From UBA7672 sp030824255 (lineage in GTDB: Bacteria; Pseudomonadota; Alphaproteobacteria; Caulobacterales; Hyphomonadaceae): a stretch of DNA of 64,000 nucleotides. The notes under the pieces were generated by a model. It was not told where the DNA came from. It searched no databases and saw nothing but the letters and a program-made list of their open reading frames with translations. Below are positions 50,685 through 59,042 of the stretch, piece by piece (the stretch's first letter is position 1; every line of letters begins with the position of its first letter). The position numbers and the translations under genes are program-made. The stretch covers positions 3,038,001 through 3,102,000 of the forward strand of contig OW818686.1 of NCBI GenBank assembly GCA_942493305.1, read 5' to 3'.

Positions 50685-51311
50685 CTACCGTCCAAGCGCG
50701 TAGGAGCCGCCTTTTTCGAGCGCGCGCTGCCAGGCGGGGCGGGCGTGCATGCGGTCCAGCCAGGCGTTGAAGGCGGGGTAGACTTCCAGCTTCTTCTGCG
50801 CGCGGGCGACTTCAGCGACGAAGCTCATGGCGATGTCGGCTCCGCTCAAGCTGTCGCCGACGAAGAAGTCGCGGCCTTTCAGGTGACCTTCGACATAGCC
50901 GTCATGGTTGGCGATTTCGCTTTCGATGCGGGGATGCAGCGGCGCGCCTGCCTCGCCTAGACGACCGACATACATGTTCAGCATGTGGGGAAGCATGGCG
51001 GAGCCTTCGGAATAGTGCAGCCATTGCTGGTAGAGATCGTAGTCGCGCGATGACGGCGCGGGTTGGAGCCGTCCATTGCCGTGATGGCGGATCACATAGT
51101 CAATGATCGCGCCGGTCTCGTGAACGGGAAAGCCGTTGTCGGTGATGACTGGCGACTTGCCGAGCGGATGGATCGCCTTCAGCTCCGGTGGGGCGAGGCG
51201 CGTTTTCGCGTCGCGCTGGTGTTGCGCGATCTCGTAGGGCAGGCCGAGTTCTTCCAGCAGCCAGAGGATACGTTGCGAGCGCGACTCGTTCAGGTGATGC
51301 ACGATCAGCAT
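50685..51311 (-). CDS. glutathione S-transferase family protein
   Basis: This 208-residue protein has a thioredoxin-like N-terminal half with LNESRSQRILWLLEELGLPYEI, the cis-Pro region GKSPVITDNGFPVHETGAIIDYVI, and an all-helical C-terminal half. The active-site residue is most likely Ser or Asn in the LNESRSQR stretch; there is no Cys. Its substrate is unknown. It converges with the secreted protein gene. Confidence 0.91.
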   Translation of the reverse strand: MLIVHHLNESRSQRILWLLEELGLPYEIAQHQRDAKTRLAPPELKAIHPLGKSPVITDNGFPVHETGAIIDYVIRHHGNGRLQPAPSSRDYDLYQQWLHYSEGSAMLPHMLNMYVGRLGEAGAPLHPRIESEIANHDGYVEGHLKGRDFFVGDSLSGADIAMSFVAEVARAQKKLEVYPAFNAWLDRMHARPAWQRALEKGGSYALGR

Positions 51312-51507
51312 TGGCGATCCTCCATATGCGGAGCCTGCGCCCCGTCATCGTTCGAAATGCTAGAGGATCGCACGCGGGGCGTAACCTGTGATTTTGGGTG
51401 ACGTTGCGAGAGCCGTTGCTGAGGTATGCTGCCTCTTGCATCCGGCAGTGAGTTCATGACCGTGTTGGGTCGTCGTGCCCTTCACAGGAAGGGCGAGGGA
51501 GGGAAGC

Positions 51508-52284
51508 ATGGGTCGCGTTTCAGGAAAGGTTGCGCTGGTCACGGGCGCGGCAAGCGGCATCGGCCGGGCATCTGCGGAAGCGCTCGCCCGCGAAGGCGCG
51601 CATGTTATCCTCACCGACGTTCAGGATGGCGAAGAAGTTGTCGCCACAATCCGGAAGTCAGGCGGCGAGGCGCGCTTCGTCGCGCATGACGTCGCCAGCG
51701 AAAGCGACTGGCAGTCGGTCATCGCGAGCATCGAGCGACAGGAAGATCGCCTCGACATCCTGGTCAACAATGCCGGCATCGCCGTCGCAGGCCTGATCCA
51801 CGAATTGAAGCTGGAAGACTGGCGCCGCCAGATGGCGGTGAATGTCGATGGCGTGTTTCTCGGCGTGAAAACCTCGCTTCCGCTCATGCGCCAGAACAGC
51901 AAGGCGCGCTGCGGCTCCATCATCAACATCTCGTCCATCGCCGGCCTGCGCGGTGCGGCCAACCTCTCGGCTTACTGCACATCCAAAGGCGCTGTCCGCC
52001 TTTTCACCAAGTCCGTCGCGCTCGAATGCGCCGCGATGCAGGATGGCATTCGCTGCAATTCCATCCACCCCGGCCTCATCGAAACGCCCATCTGGGGGCA
52101 GGTCGTTCCCGGCTCCAACGAGCCCATGGACCTTGACGCCGTCGCCGCCCTCCGCGTCCCCCTCCGCCGCAAGGGCTGGCCTGAAGACATCGCGAAAGTG
52201 GTTCTTTTCCTAGCCAGCGACGACAGCAGCTACATGACCGGCGAAGAGGTGGTCGTGGATGGCGGCATGACGGTCGGGACGTAG
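51508..52284 (+). CDS. short-chain dehydrogenase/reductase
   Basis: The 258-residue classical SDR has the NAD(P) loop VALVTGAASGIGRASAEALA, an Asp-containing position after beta 2 (ILTDVQDG, favouring NAD(H)), NNAGIAVAG, and the catalytic Ser-Tyr-Lys in IINISSIAGLRG and SAYCTSKGAV. It ends DGGMTVGT. ATG at 51508 has GAGGGAGGG upstream and gives the standard N-terminus. It matches 3-oxoacyl-ACP reductase or 3-alpha-hydroxysteroid dehydrogenase-like enzymes equally well. Confidence 0.92.
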   Translation: MGRVSGKVALVTGAASGIGRASAEALAREGAHVILTDVQDGEEVVATIRKSGGEARFVAHDVASESDWQSVIASIERQEDRLDILVNNAGIAVAGLIHELKLEDWRRQMAVNVDGVFLGVKTSLPLMRQNSKARCGSIINISSIAGLRGAANLSAYCTSKGAVRLFTKSVALECAAMQDGIRCNSIHPGLIETPIWGQVVPGSNEPMDLDAVAALRVPLRRKGWPEDIAKVVLFLASDDSSYMTGEEVVVDGGMTVGT

Positions 52285-52294
52285 AGCGCGGAGC

Positions 52295-52415
52295 GCGCCC
52301 TCGTGCTTCGCGACAGCCCTTGGGCCGACTCAGGATGGCGCCTCACAACAATGAAGCTCCTGGAAAGCCCTCATCCTGACGAGCGGACGAAGTCTGCGTC
52401 TCGAAGGACGAGGGC
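52295..52415. repeat. pair of inverted REP-like elements
   Basis: Two related imperfect palindromes lie head to head: 52295-52342 begins GCGCCCTCGTGCTTCGCGA and 52368-52415 begins GCCCTCATCCTGACGAGC and ends TCTCGAAGGACGAGGGC. In the second, GCCCTC/GAGGGC and TCCT/AGGA pair. Similar CTCATCCTGA...TCGAAGGACGAGGG elements are common between genes in alphaproteobacteria. A third degenerate copy is at 22274-22326. Confidence 0.68.
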
Positions 52416-52438
52416 GTGATCCTGGACGCTTGCGACAG

Positions 52439-52726
52439 TTATTGATCGTTCCGCCACTTTTCCATCGCCGCAGAGATCGCAAACGTTTCGCGATACTTCG
52501 GCGAGTCCGAAGGACGCGGCGCCTTCTGCGATGTCAGCGACATGATCTCGGCCAGCTTGTTATGAGCAGCGCCCGCCTGTCCGGCGCCGATATAGGCATG
52601 CAGCTCAACCAGCGCGCTGGAGAGCAGGTCGTGCGCGCGAATGACGAAATAGGGCTCGTCCTCCGCCAGGTTCGGATAGGCGTCGTATTTCGACGGGTTG
52701 GCCTTGGAGCCGATGGGGGCGGTCAT
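52439..52726 (-). CDS. small conserved hypothetical protein, 95 aa
   Basis: Soluble and mostly helical: AEDEPYFVIRAHDLLSSALVELHAYIGAGQAGAAHNKLAEIMSLTSQ and KYRETFAISAAMEKWRNDQ. No motifs recognised; the ATG at 52724-52726 is the only candidate start. It is divergent from the DUF1801 gene. Confidence 0.66.
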   Translation of the reverse strand: MTAPIGSKANPSKYDAYPNLAEDEPYFVIRAHDLLSSALVELHAYIGAGQAGAAHNKLAEIMSLTSQKAPRPSDSPKYRETFAISAAMEKWRNDQ

Positions 52727-52851
52727 GCGTGCCTCGTAATGATTCGCGGCCAGTCTGTCCGGATTCGGGTTAACCGGCCTCCCAACGGAAAACCACTTCA
52801 GCCGGCCGCGTGCAACGGTCTATGATGGTTCCAATTGTAGGGGAGGGACCG

Positions 52852-53358
52852 ATGGCTACAGCCAAGAAAGCGCCTGCAAAGGCAAAGCCGCCCGCGAAGA
52901 CTGCGAAGGCCAAGCCCAGCGGCAACAAGACGGTCGCCGAGACGGCTTCGGTCGTGGGCTTCCTCAAAGCCTGGCCCGACGAAAAGCGGCGCGAAGAAGC
53001 CGCCGTCCTGCTCAAGATCTTCGATCGCGCCACCGGCTGGGGAGCGACGATGTGGGGCCCCAGCATCATCGGCTACGGCCGCTACGCCTACACCTATGAC
53101 AGCGGGCGCACGGGAACGGCGCCGCTCGTCGGCTTTTCGCCGCGCAAGGGCGCGATCTCGCTATACCTTTACACGTCCACGCCCGAAGGCGCGGCGCTGC
53201 TTGCAAAGATGGGCAAGACAAAGAAGGCCGTCGCCTGCGTCTACGTGAACAAGCTCGCCGACATCGACCTCGCCGTGCTCGAAAAGCTGGTGAAGCTGAG
53301 CGTTGTGCAGGCGACAAAGGATTTCAAGGCGAAGGGCTGGTCCGTCAGCGGCAGCTGA
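52852..53358 (+). CDS. DUF1801 domain protein with Lys/Ala/Pro-rich N-terminal tail
   Basis: This 168-residue protein starts with a 25-residue histone H1-like tail (MATAKKAPAKAKPPAKTAKAK) followed by the DUF1801 domain: VVGFLKAWPDEKRREEAAVLLKIFDRATGWGATMWGPSIIGYGRYAYTYDSG and FSPRKGAISLYLY. The ATG at 52852 with GGGGAGGGA upstream is used; the frame is open upstream to 52810. DUF1801 proteins have no established activity. The tail suggests contact with nucleic acid. Confidence 0.85.
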   Translation: MATAKKAPAKAKPPAKTAKAKPSGNKTVAETASVVGFLKAWPDEKRREEAAVLLKIFDRATGWGATMWGPSIIGYGRYAYTYDSGRTGTAPLVGFSPRKGAISLYLYTSTPEGAALLAKMGKTKKAVACVYVNKLADIDLAVLEKLVKLSVVQATKDFKAKGWSVSGS

Positions 53359-53421
53359 TCTCGTCACCGGCCGCGCGGCGCGCTATGGCTTGATGGCCTG
53401 TTCCGGGCGTCGGGGTCCGTC

Positions 53422-53520
53422 GTGAAGCTTCCCTATATCGTGCTCGGCATTGTGGTGATCGTCGCCGTACTCACCATGATAAAAATGTTCAACAACCGAC
53501 GTCTCCCGCCGCGCAAGTAA
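53422..53520 (+). CDS. putative 32-residue single-helix membrane peptide
   Basis: A GTG-initiated frame of 33 codons encodes MKLPYIVLGIVVIVAVLTMI followed by KMFNNRRLPPRK: one hydrophobic helix and a basic cytoplasmic tail, obeying the positive-inside rule. It ends four bases before the convergent thioesterase gene. Upstream GGGGTCCGT gives only a weak ribosome site. It is shorter than usual gene-finder limits. Confidence 0.42.
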   Translation: MKLPYIVLGIVVIVAVLTMIKMFNNRRLPPRK

Positions 53521-53523
53521 GCG

Positions 53524-54453
53524 TCAAACGCTCAACCCATCCGGCGCCACGCTTGCCAGCAGGTCCATCTGCTCCGGCGAAGACGGAATGATCTTCCGCG
53601 TGTCGAGGTTCAGCGACACAGCGACAGCCTCGCTCGTCATCCACGCCAGTCCCGTGTCCGGGTCCATCACCCAGTGGACGAAGGAGTGCGTTTTCTCCTT
53701 CTGGAAGCCACGCCCCGAGCGAATGACAAACCGGTCCCCCGCGCGCGGCCAGCGCCGATAGACCAGCCGGTATTCCAGCACGGCCCCGCCCATGCGCAGC
53801 GTCTCGCCGCGCGCCAGCGCCGCCTCGCGCACCTTCTCGCGCCACACGCGCAGCAGGTGCCCGATCGAATCCGAAATCCGCGCGATGAAGAACTCCGGCA
53901 TCATCGCGCCTGTCAGGTCCGCCTGCTGGGGCAGCACCACGCCGCGCCCGATCACCGGCGCATCGATCGCATCCGCATCCGCCAGCGTCGCGCGCTCCCG
54001 CACAGTCACGCTCATGTCCAGAGATCGCGGCGCCGTCACTGCCGGTGGCTCATCCTTCAGCGCGTTCAGTTTCGCGCGTGTTTCCGCATTCCACGCAAAC
54101 GGCGCGCCCGTGTCCACATCCACATGATCCACCCACGTGCGGAAAGATGCGCACGGCTCGCCGCTCTGGTGCGTGATCTGCTGGTAGAGCAGCACGGATG
54201 TCTCGCTCACCTCCAGCACGCACCCCGTCATCGTGAACGGCGATCCCGCATGCGCCTCCTTGATGAAGCGAATATGCTGGTCGCGCGGCCGCAGCGTCGA
54301 TTGCGCCTGCGCCCGAAACGCATGACCCAGCCCCACAGCGTGCGCAAACTCCGCCAGCCCCTCCATCATCTTGGCGACGTAGAAGCGCACATTCATGTGC
54401 CCCATCTCGTCGCATTCCCAGGTGTTGATGCTGCCGCGATAGAGTTCGATCAT
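53524..54453 (-). CDS. double-hotdog acyl-CoA thioesterase family protein
   Basis: This 309-residue protein has two hotdog units. The first contains NTWECDEMGHMNVRFYVAKMMEGL with the catalytic Asp typical of 4-hydroxybenzoyl-CoA thioesterase-like enzymes; the second is LVYRRWPRAGDRFVIRSGRGFQKEKTHSFVHWVMDPDTGLAWMTSEAVAVSLNLDTR. The start at 54453 overlaps the DUF5990 stop in an ATGA; the longer frame to 54471 is not supported. It is the third gene of the zur operon. Confidence 0.84.
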   Translation of the reverse strand: MIELYRGSINTWECDEMGHMNVRFYVAKMMEGLAEFAHAVGLGHAFRAQAQSTLRPRDQHIRFIKEAHAGSPFTMTGCVLEVSETSVLLYQQITHQSGEPCASFRTWVDHVDVDTGAPFAWNAETRAKLNALKDEPPAVTAPRSLDMSVTVRERATLADADAIDAPVIGRGVVLPQQADLTGAMMPEFFIARISDSIGHLLRVWREKVREAALARGETLRMGGAVLEYRLVYRRWPRAGDRFVIRSGRGFQKEKTHSFVHWVMDPDTGLAWMTSEAVAVSLNLDTRKIIPSSPEQMDLLASVAPDGLSV

Positions 54454-54884
54454 CGCTTCCCGACCTTCCACTCAACCTTCACCGTCGCGCACGTCGGCCA
54501 GCCCTCGGCGTCCGTCCCCAGATACGACGCCTCCATCACGAGCCCGCCCGCCTGCGCCAGCTTGATCATCGCAGCCGTCGGTTCCGGCAAGTCCACTTTC
54601 GCGCGGCGGCTGCACGCCGTGCCGTGTTGACCTGCTGTTTGCCCCGTCGCCACATAGACAAAGCGCCGCGTCTTGCCCTCGGTCCGCACAAAGTCGCCGA
54701 GGAAACGCCAGCCCGCCTTGCCTTCCTCCAGCCGCACCGGAATTTTGAACAGCATCGACCGCCCCGTCGATAGCCGCGCATCGACCGGCGCCGAGTCCTT
54801 GTCCTGAAGACTGTGCAGGATGCCCATCGGCGGTGACGCCACGGTCAGCCGCAGCACTACATTCTCCCCGCCGCCCCGCGCCAT
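54450..54884 (-). CDS. DUF5990 family protein
   Basis: The 144-residue protein shows the DUF5990 pattern: VVLRLTVASPPMGILHSLQD, LFKIPVRLEEGKAGWRFLGDFVRT, TRRFVYVATGQTAGQ and RRAKVDLPEPTAAMIK. It begins three bases after the zur stop and overlaps the thioesterase start by four bases, so all three are co-transcribed. Function unknown. Confidence 0.78.
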   Translation of the reverse strand: MARGGGENVVLRLTVASPPMGILHSLQDKDSAPVDARLSTGRSMLFKIPVRLEEGKAGWRFLGDFVRTEGKTRRFVYVATGQTAGQHGTACSRRAKVDLPEPTAAMIKLAQAGGLVMEASYLGTDAEGWPTCATVKVEWKVGKR

Positions 54885-54887
54885 GGC

Positions 54888-55349
54888 CTAGCCGGCGCAC
54901 TTCGCGCAAAGGCCCCGGATCTCGATCACGGCGCTGCGCATCTTGAAGTTCACGCTCTCAACTTCCTGCGTCAGCTTCTTCACGCTGTCGTTGGCGTGCA
55001 GCTCGCCCGCCGCCCCGCACTTGTCGCAGATGAGGAAAACCGCAGCATGCCCGTGCTTCCAGTGCCCGCAGGCGACATAGGCGTTGAGGCTCTCGATCTT
55101 GTGCGCCAGCCCCATCTCCAGCAGGAAATCCAGCGACCGATAGACAGACGGCGGCTTGGCCGCCCCGTCCTCGCCGAGATGCTCCAGCAGGTCATAGGCC
55201 TTCGCCGGCCCATGCGATTCCAGCAGCAGCGTCAGCACCTTCTTGCGCAGCGGCGTCAGCCGACCGCCGCGCTGTTCGCACAGGGTTTCGGCCTCCACGA
55301 GGTTGTCAGCCAGGCTGTGAGGAGAGCAGGCGAGGTGAGCATGAGCCAT
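54888..55349 (-). CDS. zur: Fur-family transcriptional regulator, Zur-like
   Basis: This 153-residue regulator has the winged helix GGRLTPLRKKVLTLLLESHGPAKAYDLLEHL, PPSVYRSLDFLLEMGLAHKIES and the metal region NAYVACGHWKHGHAAVFLICDKCGAAGEL with C-x2-C and a second C-x2-C at GLCAKCAG, forming the structural zinc site. The HWKHGHAAVF pattern and short N-terminus fit Zur better than Fur. Zur represses zinc uptake genes; its own targets cannot be seen here. It leads the zur-DUF5990-thioesterase operon. Confidence 0.85.
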   Translation of the reverse strand: MAHAHLACSPHSLADNLVEAETLCEQRGGRLTPLRKKVLTLLLESHGPAKAYDLLEHLGEDGAAKPPSVYRSLDFLLEMGLAHKIESLNAYVACGHWKHGHAAVFLICDKCGAAGELHANDSVKKLTQEVESVNFKMRSAVIEIRGLCAKCAG

Positions 55350-55488
55350 GTCCCCAATGTCGGCTGCACCGTCTGGTTTAACAAGGCCCGCGGGCGCCGC
55401 AGGAAAATCCCGGAAAACCGCCGGTTAACCAGCCCTGTGGCCTAGTCCGCCGGTTGGCCCCATGGGGCGCCGCCGCAATGGGGATGTC

Positions 55489-57510
55489 ATGCCGGACGGA
55501 ACAGCCGCAGCGGCCACCCCGGCCCGCTCGCCGGCCGGCCGGGTGCTTGCCATCCTGCGGTTCATCGCGATGGACCGCGTCGGCATCCTCGGCCTGTTCT
55601 GGTTGCTGGTAGCGTTTGTTGTCCGCCCGGCACTGATGGCCGCTCACGCGGGCGCGCCGTCGCCCATGCTCGCCGGCCTCGCCAGCGACCCCGCCAGCCT
55701 CGCGCGCCTTGTCGGAACCGTTCAGTGGCTGTCGATGATGCTGCCCATCGGTATCGCCGCCATCGTCCACCTGCGCTTGCCCGCGCTCACCGATGCCGCA
55801 GCCATCGCGCGCCGCGCATTCCTGATGAGCGCTGTCTATGCCGGGCTTCTCTGCGTCGGCTATCTCGTCTTCGTCTGGACGCCCGTGACCTACCTCTCGA
55901 TGATCACGCGCGACAGCTTCATCTTCTTCGACGCCATCTATCGCATCGGCCTGGGCGAGCGTCCGCACGTCGATTTTCCCACCGCGCTCGGCGCCGCCAC
56001 GCTCTATCTGCCCTGGCTCGGTTCGGTGATGTCCGGCGGCTATGCCGGCGCAATCGAATTGATCTCCGCGCCCATCACACTCTTCATGGGGCTTGCCTGC
56101 GCCTATGCCGGCATGCGCCGTTTCCCCGGCGGCGTGACGGCCGCTCTGGTGGTGCTGATCTTCCTCGTCGCCGTGCCCACCGCGCTGCTCGGCCTCTGGT
56201 ATGACGACACCCACACCATCGTGGATGGCAGGCCCGTCGTCCTCGCCGACACCAGCACCTATGCGATGTTCTACAATCGCTGGGGTTGGTCCGTCCTCGT
56301 TGCGCTGCTCTGCTTCCTTGCCCCGCGCCAGCCGCAGCCCCCCGAAAGCGACATCTCACAATCCCGCACGCAACTCATCGAAACGCTGATCCTCGCGGCC
56401 CTGCTGGCCTTCCTGTTCTACCTGAAGGTGACCTACTTCATGGTCGGCTGCGCCGCCGCCGTGCTCTACGCCTACATGAACGCCAACCCTATCCGCACGC
56501 TCGCCACAGGCGTCGGCGCAACGGTGGGCCTCGTGCTCATCGTTGGCCTGCCCACGGGGCTGCTCATCCCCTACATCAACGATCTCGCCTTCGTCGCCAG
56601 CATCAATGCCGGCAAGTCAGACACGCTCCTCGCCATTCTCAGCGGCAACGCAGCGGCCATCCTGCTCGCCCTGTCGCCCCTCGGCCTTCTCGCCGCGCTG
56701 GGGCAGGCGACGTGGAAAGACGCCGCCATCGGCGTATTTCTGACGCTCACGTCGATCTTCCTCGTCGTCCAGAACGCACAGCTGTTCGACATGGTCACGC
56801 TCGCCTGTCTCGCGGCCTACGGCGTCGCCCGCGTCTGGACCTCTGACAACCGCATCGCGCGTCTCGCCGTCATCGGGGCCTTCGCGCTCACCGTCATGCC
56901 CGTGATGCTCGACCGCGCGCTCGGCCTCATCCAGCAGACCTCCGGCGCCCGCCGCGAGGAAATCCGCCCCCCCGCCGCATGGGCCAGCATCCCCGCCATG
57001 CGCGGCGTCCATCTCGCCGAACGCGAAGACATGTTCGAAAGCGTCGCCGCTGCTGCAACCGACAACCAGCTGATCGACGCCTGGACATTCTCGAACCAGA
57101 TGAAGCGCCGCGATGGCGTGCGCCAGGGCGAATACATGGCGAGCCTCATGGCGGGCATGTCCGAACTGCGCGCCGTGATGAAGCCGGGCGAGAGCGTGGC
57201 CAGCATCGAGATGACCAACCCGTTCCCATTCCTGATGGGCGTCCGCCCCGCGAAAGGCTCTTACCTCACGCTCGATGGCGACCGCACGTTCAACACGAAG
57301 GTATACCCCGATCCGGCCATCATGCTGGCCGACGCCGACCATGTGATGATCCCGCGCCAGTCCGGCCGCACGCCGGACATCGCGAACCACGTATATAGAG
57401 AGTGGCTGGCCCAGCATTACGAAGCGCGGGTCGAGAGCCTCTACTGGGTCCGCTACTCGCACCGGAAAACAGCTCCTGGCGCCACGACTCAGGCTGCGCT
57501 GATTCCCTGA
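55489..57510 (+). CDS. large multi-pass membrane protein, GT-C glycosyltransferase-like
   Basis: This ~673-residue protein has about eleven hydrophobic helices in its first 480 residues and a soluble C-terminal domain of about 190 residues. A long first loop (FDAIYRIGLGERPHVDFPTALGAATLYLPWLG) resembles the DxxxY..G..P..DF loop of GT-C enzymes that act on polyprenyl-linked sugars. No aspartate pair typical of PMTs was confirmed. The ATG at 55489 has GGGGAT before it; an ATG at 55462 would add nine residues. Two TTAAC motifs lie upstream (55376, 55424). Role unproven. Confidence 0.68.
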   Translation: MPDGTAAAATPARSPAGRVLAILRFIAMDRVGILGLFWLLVAFVVRPALMAAHAGAPSPMLAGLASDPASLARLVGTVQWLSMMLPIGIAAIVHLRLPALTDAAAIARRAFLMSAVYAGLLCVGYLVFVWTPVTYLSMITRDSFIFFDAIYRIGLGERPHVDFPTALGAATLYLPWLGSVMSGGYAGAIELISAPITLFMGLACAYAGMRRFPGGVTAALVVLIFLVAVPTALLGLWYDDTHTIVDGRPVVLADTSTYAMFYNRWGWSVLVALLCFLAPRQPQPPESDISQSRTQLIETLILAALLAFLFYLKVTYFMVGCAAAVLYAYMNANPIRTLATGVGATVGLVLIVGLPTGLLIPYINDLAFVASINAGKSDTLLAILSGNAAAILLALSPLGLLAALGQATWKDAAIGVFLTLTSIFLVVQNAQLFDMVTLACLAAYGVARVWTSDNRIARLAVIGAFALTVMPVMLDRALGLIQQTSGARREEIRPPAAWASIPAMRGVHLAEREDMFESVAAAATDNQLIDAWTFSNQMKRRDGVRQGEYMASLMAGMSELRAVMKPGESVASIEMTNPFPFLMGVRPAKGSYLTLDGDRTFNTKVYPDPAIMLADADHVMIPRQSGRTPDIANHVYREWLAQHYEARVESLYWVRYSHRKTAPGATTQAALIP

Positions 57511-57687
57511 TAAACCGGGGGTTCGGGGAGGGGTGACGGCCGGTCAAGGGCCTAAAACAAGGGTTTTTGTGCGGTATTTACTGTGAAAAGACCCATTTTC
57601 CCTTGTAAATCGCGCTTTTTCCGCTTTGGCGGCTTCTAATTCCGTGTAAGCAGGGGGCCGGTCTTACTCAACGGAGTCGATAAAGAC
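57511..57687 (+). promoter_or_regulatory. AT-rich upstream region of the HU gene
   Basis: The stretch holds unusually AT-rich blocks (GGTATTTACTGTGAAAAG and TTGTAAATCG) for this GC-rich window. A ribosome site GGAG lies 12 bases before the ATG. It should carry the HU promoter, but no firm -35/-10 pair is assigned. Confidence 0.4.
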
Positions 57688-57999
57688 ATGGCCACTGCAA
57701 AAACCGCTGCCGTCAAAAAGCAGAACACGGTTAGCCTGAAGCACATCGCGGCGAACCTCGCCGAAAATCACGAGCTGCCGAAAAAGCAGACCGAAGCGAT
57801 GCTGAACGACGTCGTTGCGCTCGTTACGAAGCACCTCAAGAAAGGCGACCGTATCCGTCTCGCCGGCCTCGGCGTCCTCGTCGTCCGCAAGCGCGCCGCC
57901 CGCATGGGCCGCAACCCGGCCACGGGTGAGCCGGTGCAGATCAAGGCCTCGAAGAAAGTTGCCTTCCGCGCCGCGAAAGAACTCAAAGAGTCGATCTAA
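57688..57999 (+). CDS. HU family nucleoid protein
   Basis: This 103-residue HU-type protein binds and bends DNA. Its first ~12 residues are a basic extension (MATAKTAAVKKQN) before the usual HU start. The DNA-binding arm contains RMGRNPATGEPVQIKASKKVAFRAAKELKES with the Pro of the arm tip, and IRLAGLGVLVVRKRAA is the core strand. An independent terminator follows at 58030-58065, so it is a monocistronic gene. Confidence 0.94.
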   Translation: MATAKTAAVKKQNTVSLKHIAANLAENHELPKKQTEAMLNDVVALVTKHLKKGDRIRLAGLGVLVVRKRAARMGRNPATGEPVQIKASKKVAFRAAKELKESI

Positions 58000-58029
58000 C
58001 GTCTCTGCGGTTCACTGATCCAAAGATTG

Positions 58030-58065
58030 GAACGCCCGGCCCCAAAGCCGGGCGTTCTGCTTTTT
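58030..58065 (+). terminator. rho-independent terminator after HU
   Basis: An 11-bp perfect stem (58030-58040 with 58047-58057, loop CCCAAA) is followed by TGCTTTTT. Confidence 0.93.
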
Positions 58066-58082
58066 GGTCCTGCCCCGCTGCG

Positions 58083-58108
58083 GACCGCCGGGCTCCCGCC
58101 CGGCGGTC
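58083..58108. repeat. 11-bp perfect inverted repeat
   Basis: GACCGCCGGGC pairs with GCCCGGCGGTC around TCCC, just after the HU terminator. It lacks a T-run and is probably a REP-like remnant. Confidence 0.5.
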
Positions 58109-58244
58109 GCCGGAACGCGGCGATCATTGCCGCGCGCGAAACGACCGATCACGCCTCGGCTATCTGGTCCCGGGCCGGGATGACAGGGCATGATTTGCCC
58201 GCTAAGCCCTCCGCAAACCACACCAGACGGCAGGAAACGCCCAC

Positions 58245-59036
58245 ATGATCACGCTCGAGAAAAAAGGCCCCATCGCCATCCTGACGCTCAACCGTCCGGA
58301 TGCCATGAACGCTCTTGGCGAACCGGGCGATGGCGAGGCCGTGCGCGACGTCTGTAACCAGATCAACAAGGATCACACCATCCGCGCCGCCATCCTCACG
58401 GGCGCCGGCAAGGGCTTCTCCGCCGGCGGCAATGTGAAAGCGATGCGCGATCGTGTCGGCTCCTTCGCGGGCAACCCCGCTGAAGTGCGCGACAACTACA
58501 AGAACGGCGTCCACATGATTGTGAAGGCGCTCTACAATCTCGAAATCCCGCTGATCGCCGCCGTCAACGGCGCCGCCATCGGCCTCGGCTGCGATGTCGC
58601 CTGCATGGCCGACATCCGCATCTCGTCGGACAACGCGAAGTACGGCGTCACCTTCCTGAAAGTCGGCCTCATCCCCGGCGACGGCGGCGCCTGGCTGCTC
58701 CCGCGCGTCATCGGCATGAGCCGCGCCTGCGAACTCCTCTTCACCGGCGACACGATCGACGCCAAGACCGCGCAGGAGTGGGGCCTCGTCTCGAAAGTCG
58801 TGCCGGGCGACCAGCTGATGGCCGAAGCCGAAGCCCTCGCCAACAAGATCGCCAAGATGCCGCCGCAGGCGCTCCGCATCGCCAAGCAGCTCCTGCGCAA
58901 TGGTACGCAGGCGAACTACGACACCATCATGGAGCTGTCCGCCACGGCGCAGGGCCTGATGCACCACACCAAGGACCACGAGGAAGGCGTCGCCGCCATC
59001 CTCGAAAAGCGCGAGCCCGTGTTCAAGGGCGAGTAG
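58245..59036 (+). CDS. crotonase / enoyl-CoA hydratase-isomerase family protein
   Basis: The 263-residue protein has the crotonase fold: GFSAGGNVKAMR forms the first oxyanion-hole strand, and NGAAIGLGCDVACMADIRISS the second. The two catalytic glutamates of rat hydratase are not kept: GGGCEL is GLGCDV (Asp), and FGQPE is YGVTF (Phe). Phe-Leu-Lys-Val-Gly-Leu-Ile-Pro-Gly-Asp-Gly-Gly-type loop instead marks another crotonase subgroup with a downstream Asp. It may be an isomerase or other enzyme on acyl-CoA. AGGA precedes the ATG. Confidence 0.83.
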   Translation: MITLEKKGPIAILTLNRPDAMNALGEPGDGEAVRDVCNQINKDHTIRAAILTGAGKGFSAGGNVKAMRDRVGSFAGNPAEVRDNYKNGVHMIVKALYNLEIPLIAAVNGAAIGLGCDVACMADIRISSDNAKYGVTFLKVGLIPGDGGAWLLPRVIGMSRACELLFTGDTIDAKTAQEWGLVSKVVPGDQLMAEAEALANKIAKMPPQALRIAKQLLRNGTQANYDTIMELSATAQGLMHHTKDHEEGVAAILEKREPVFKGE

Positions 59037-59042
59037 GATCAC

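Noticed and set aside
58150..58200. A second long palindrome of the GGGATGACA type upstream of the crotonase
   Set aside because: Only one arm (CCCGGGCCGGGATGACAGG) is visible, with no matching partner.
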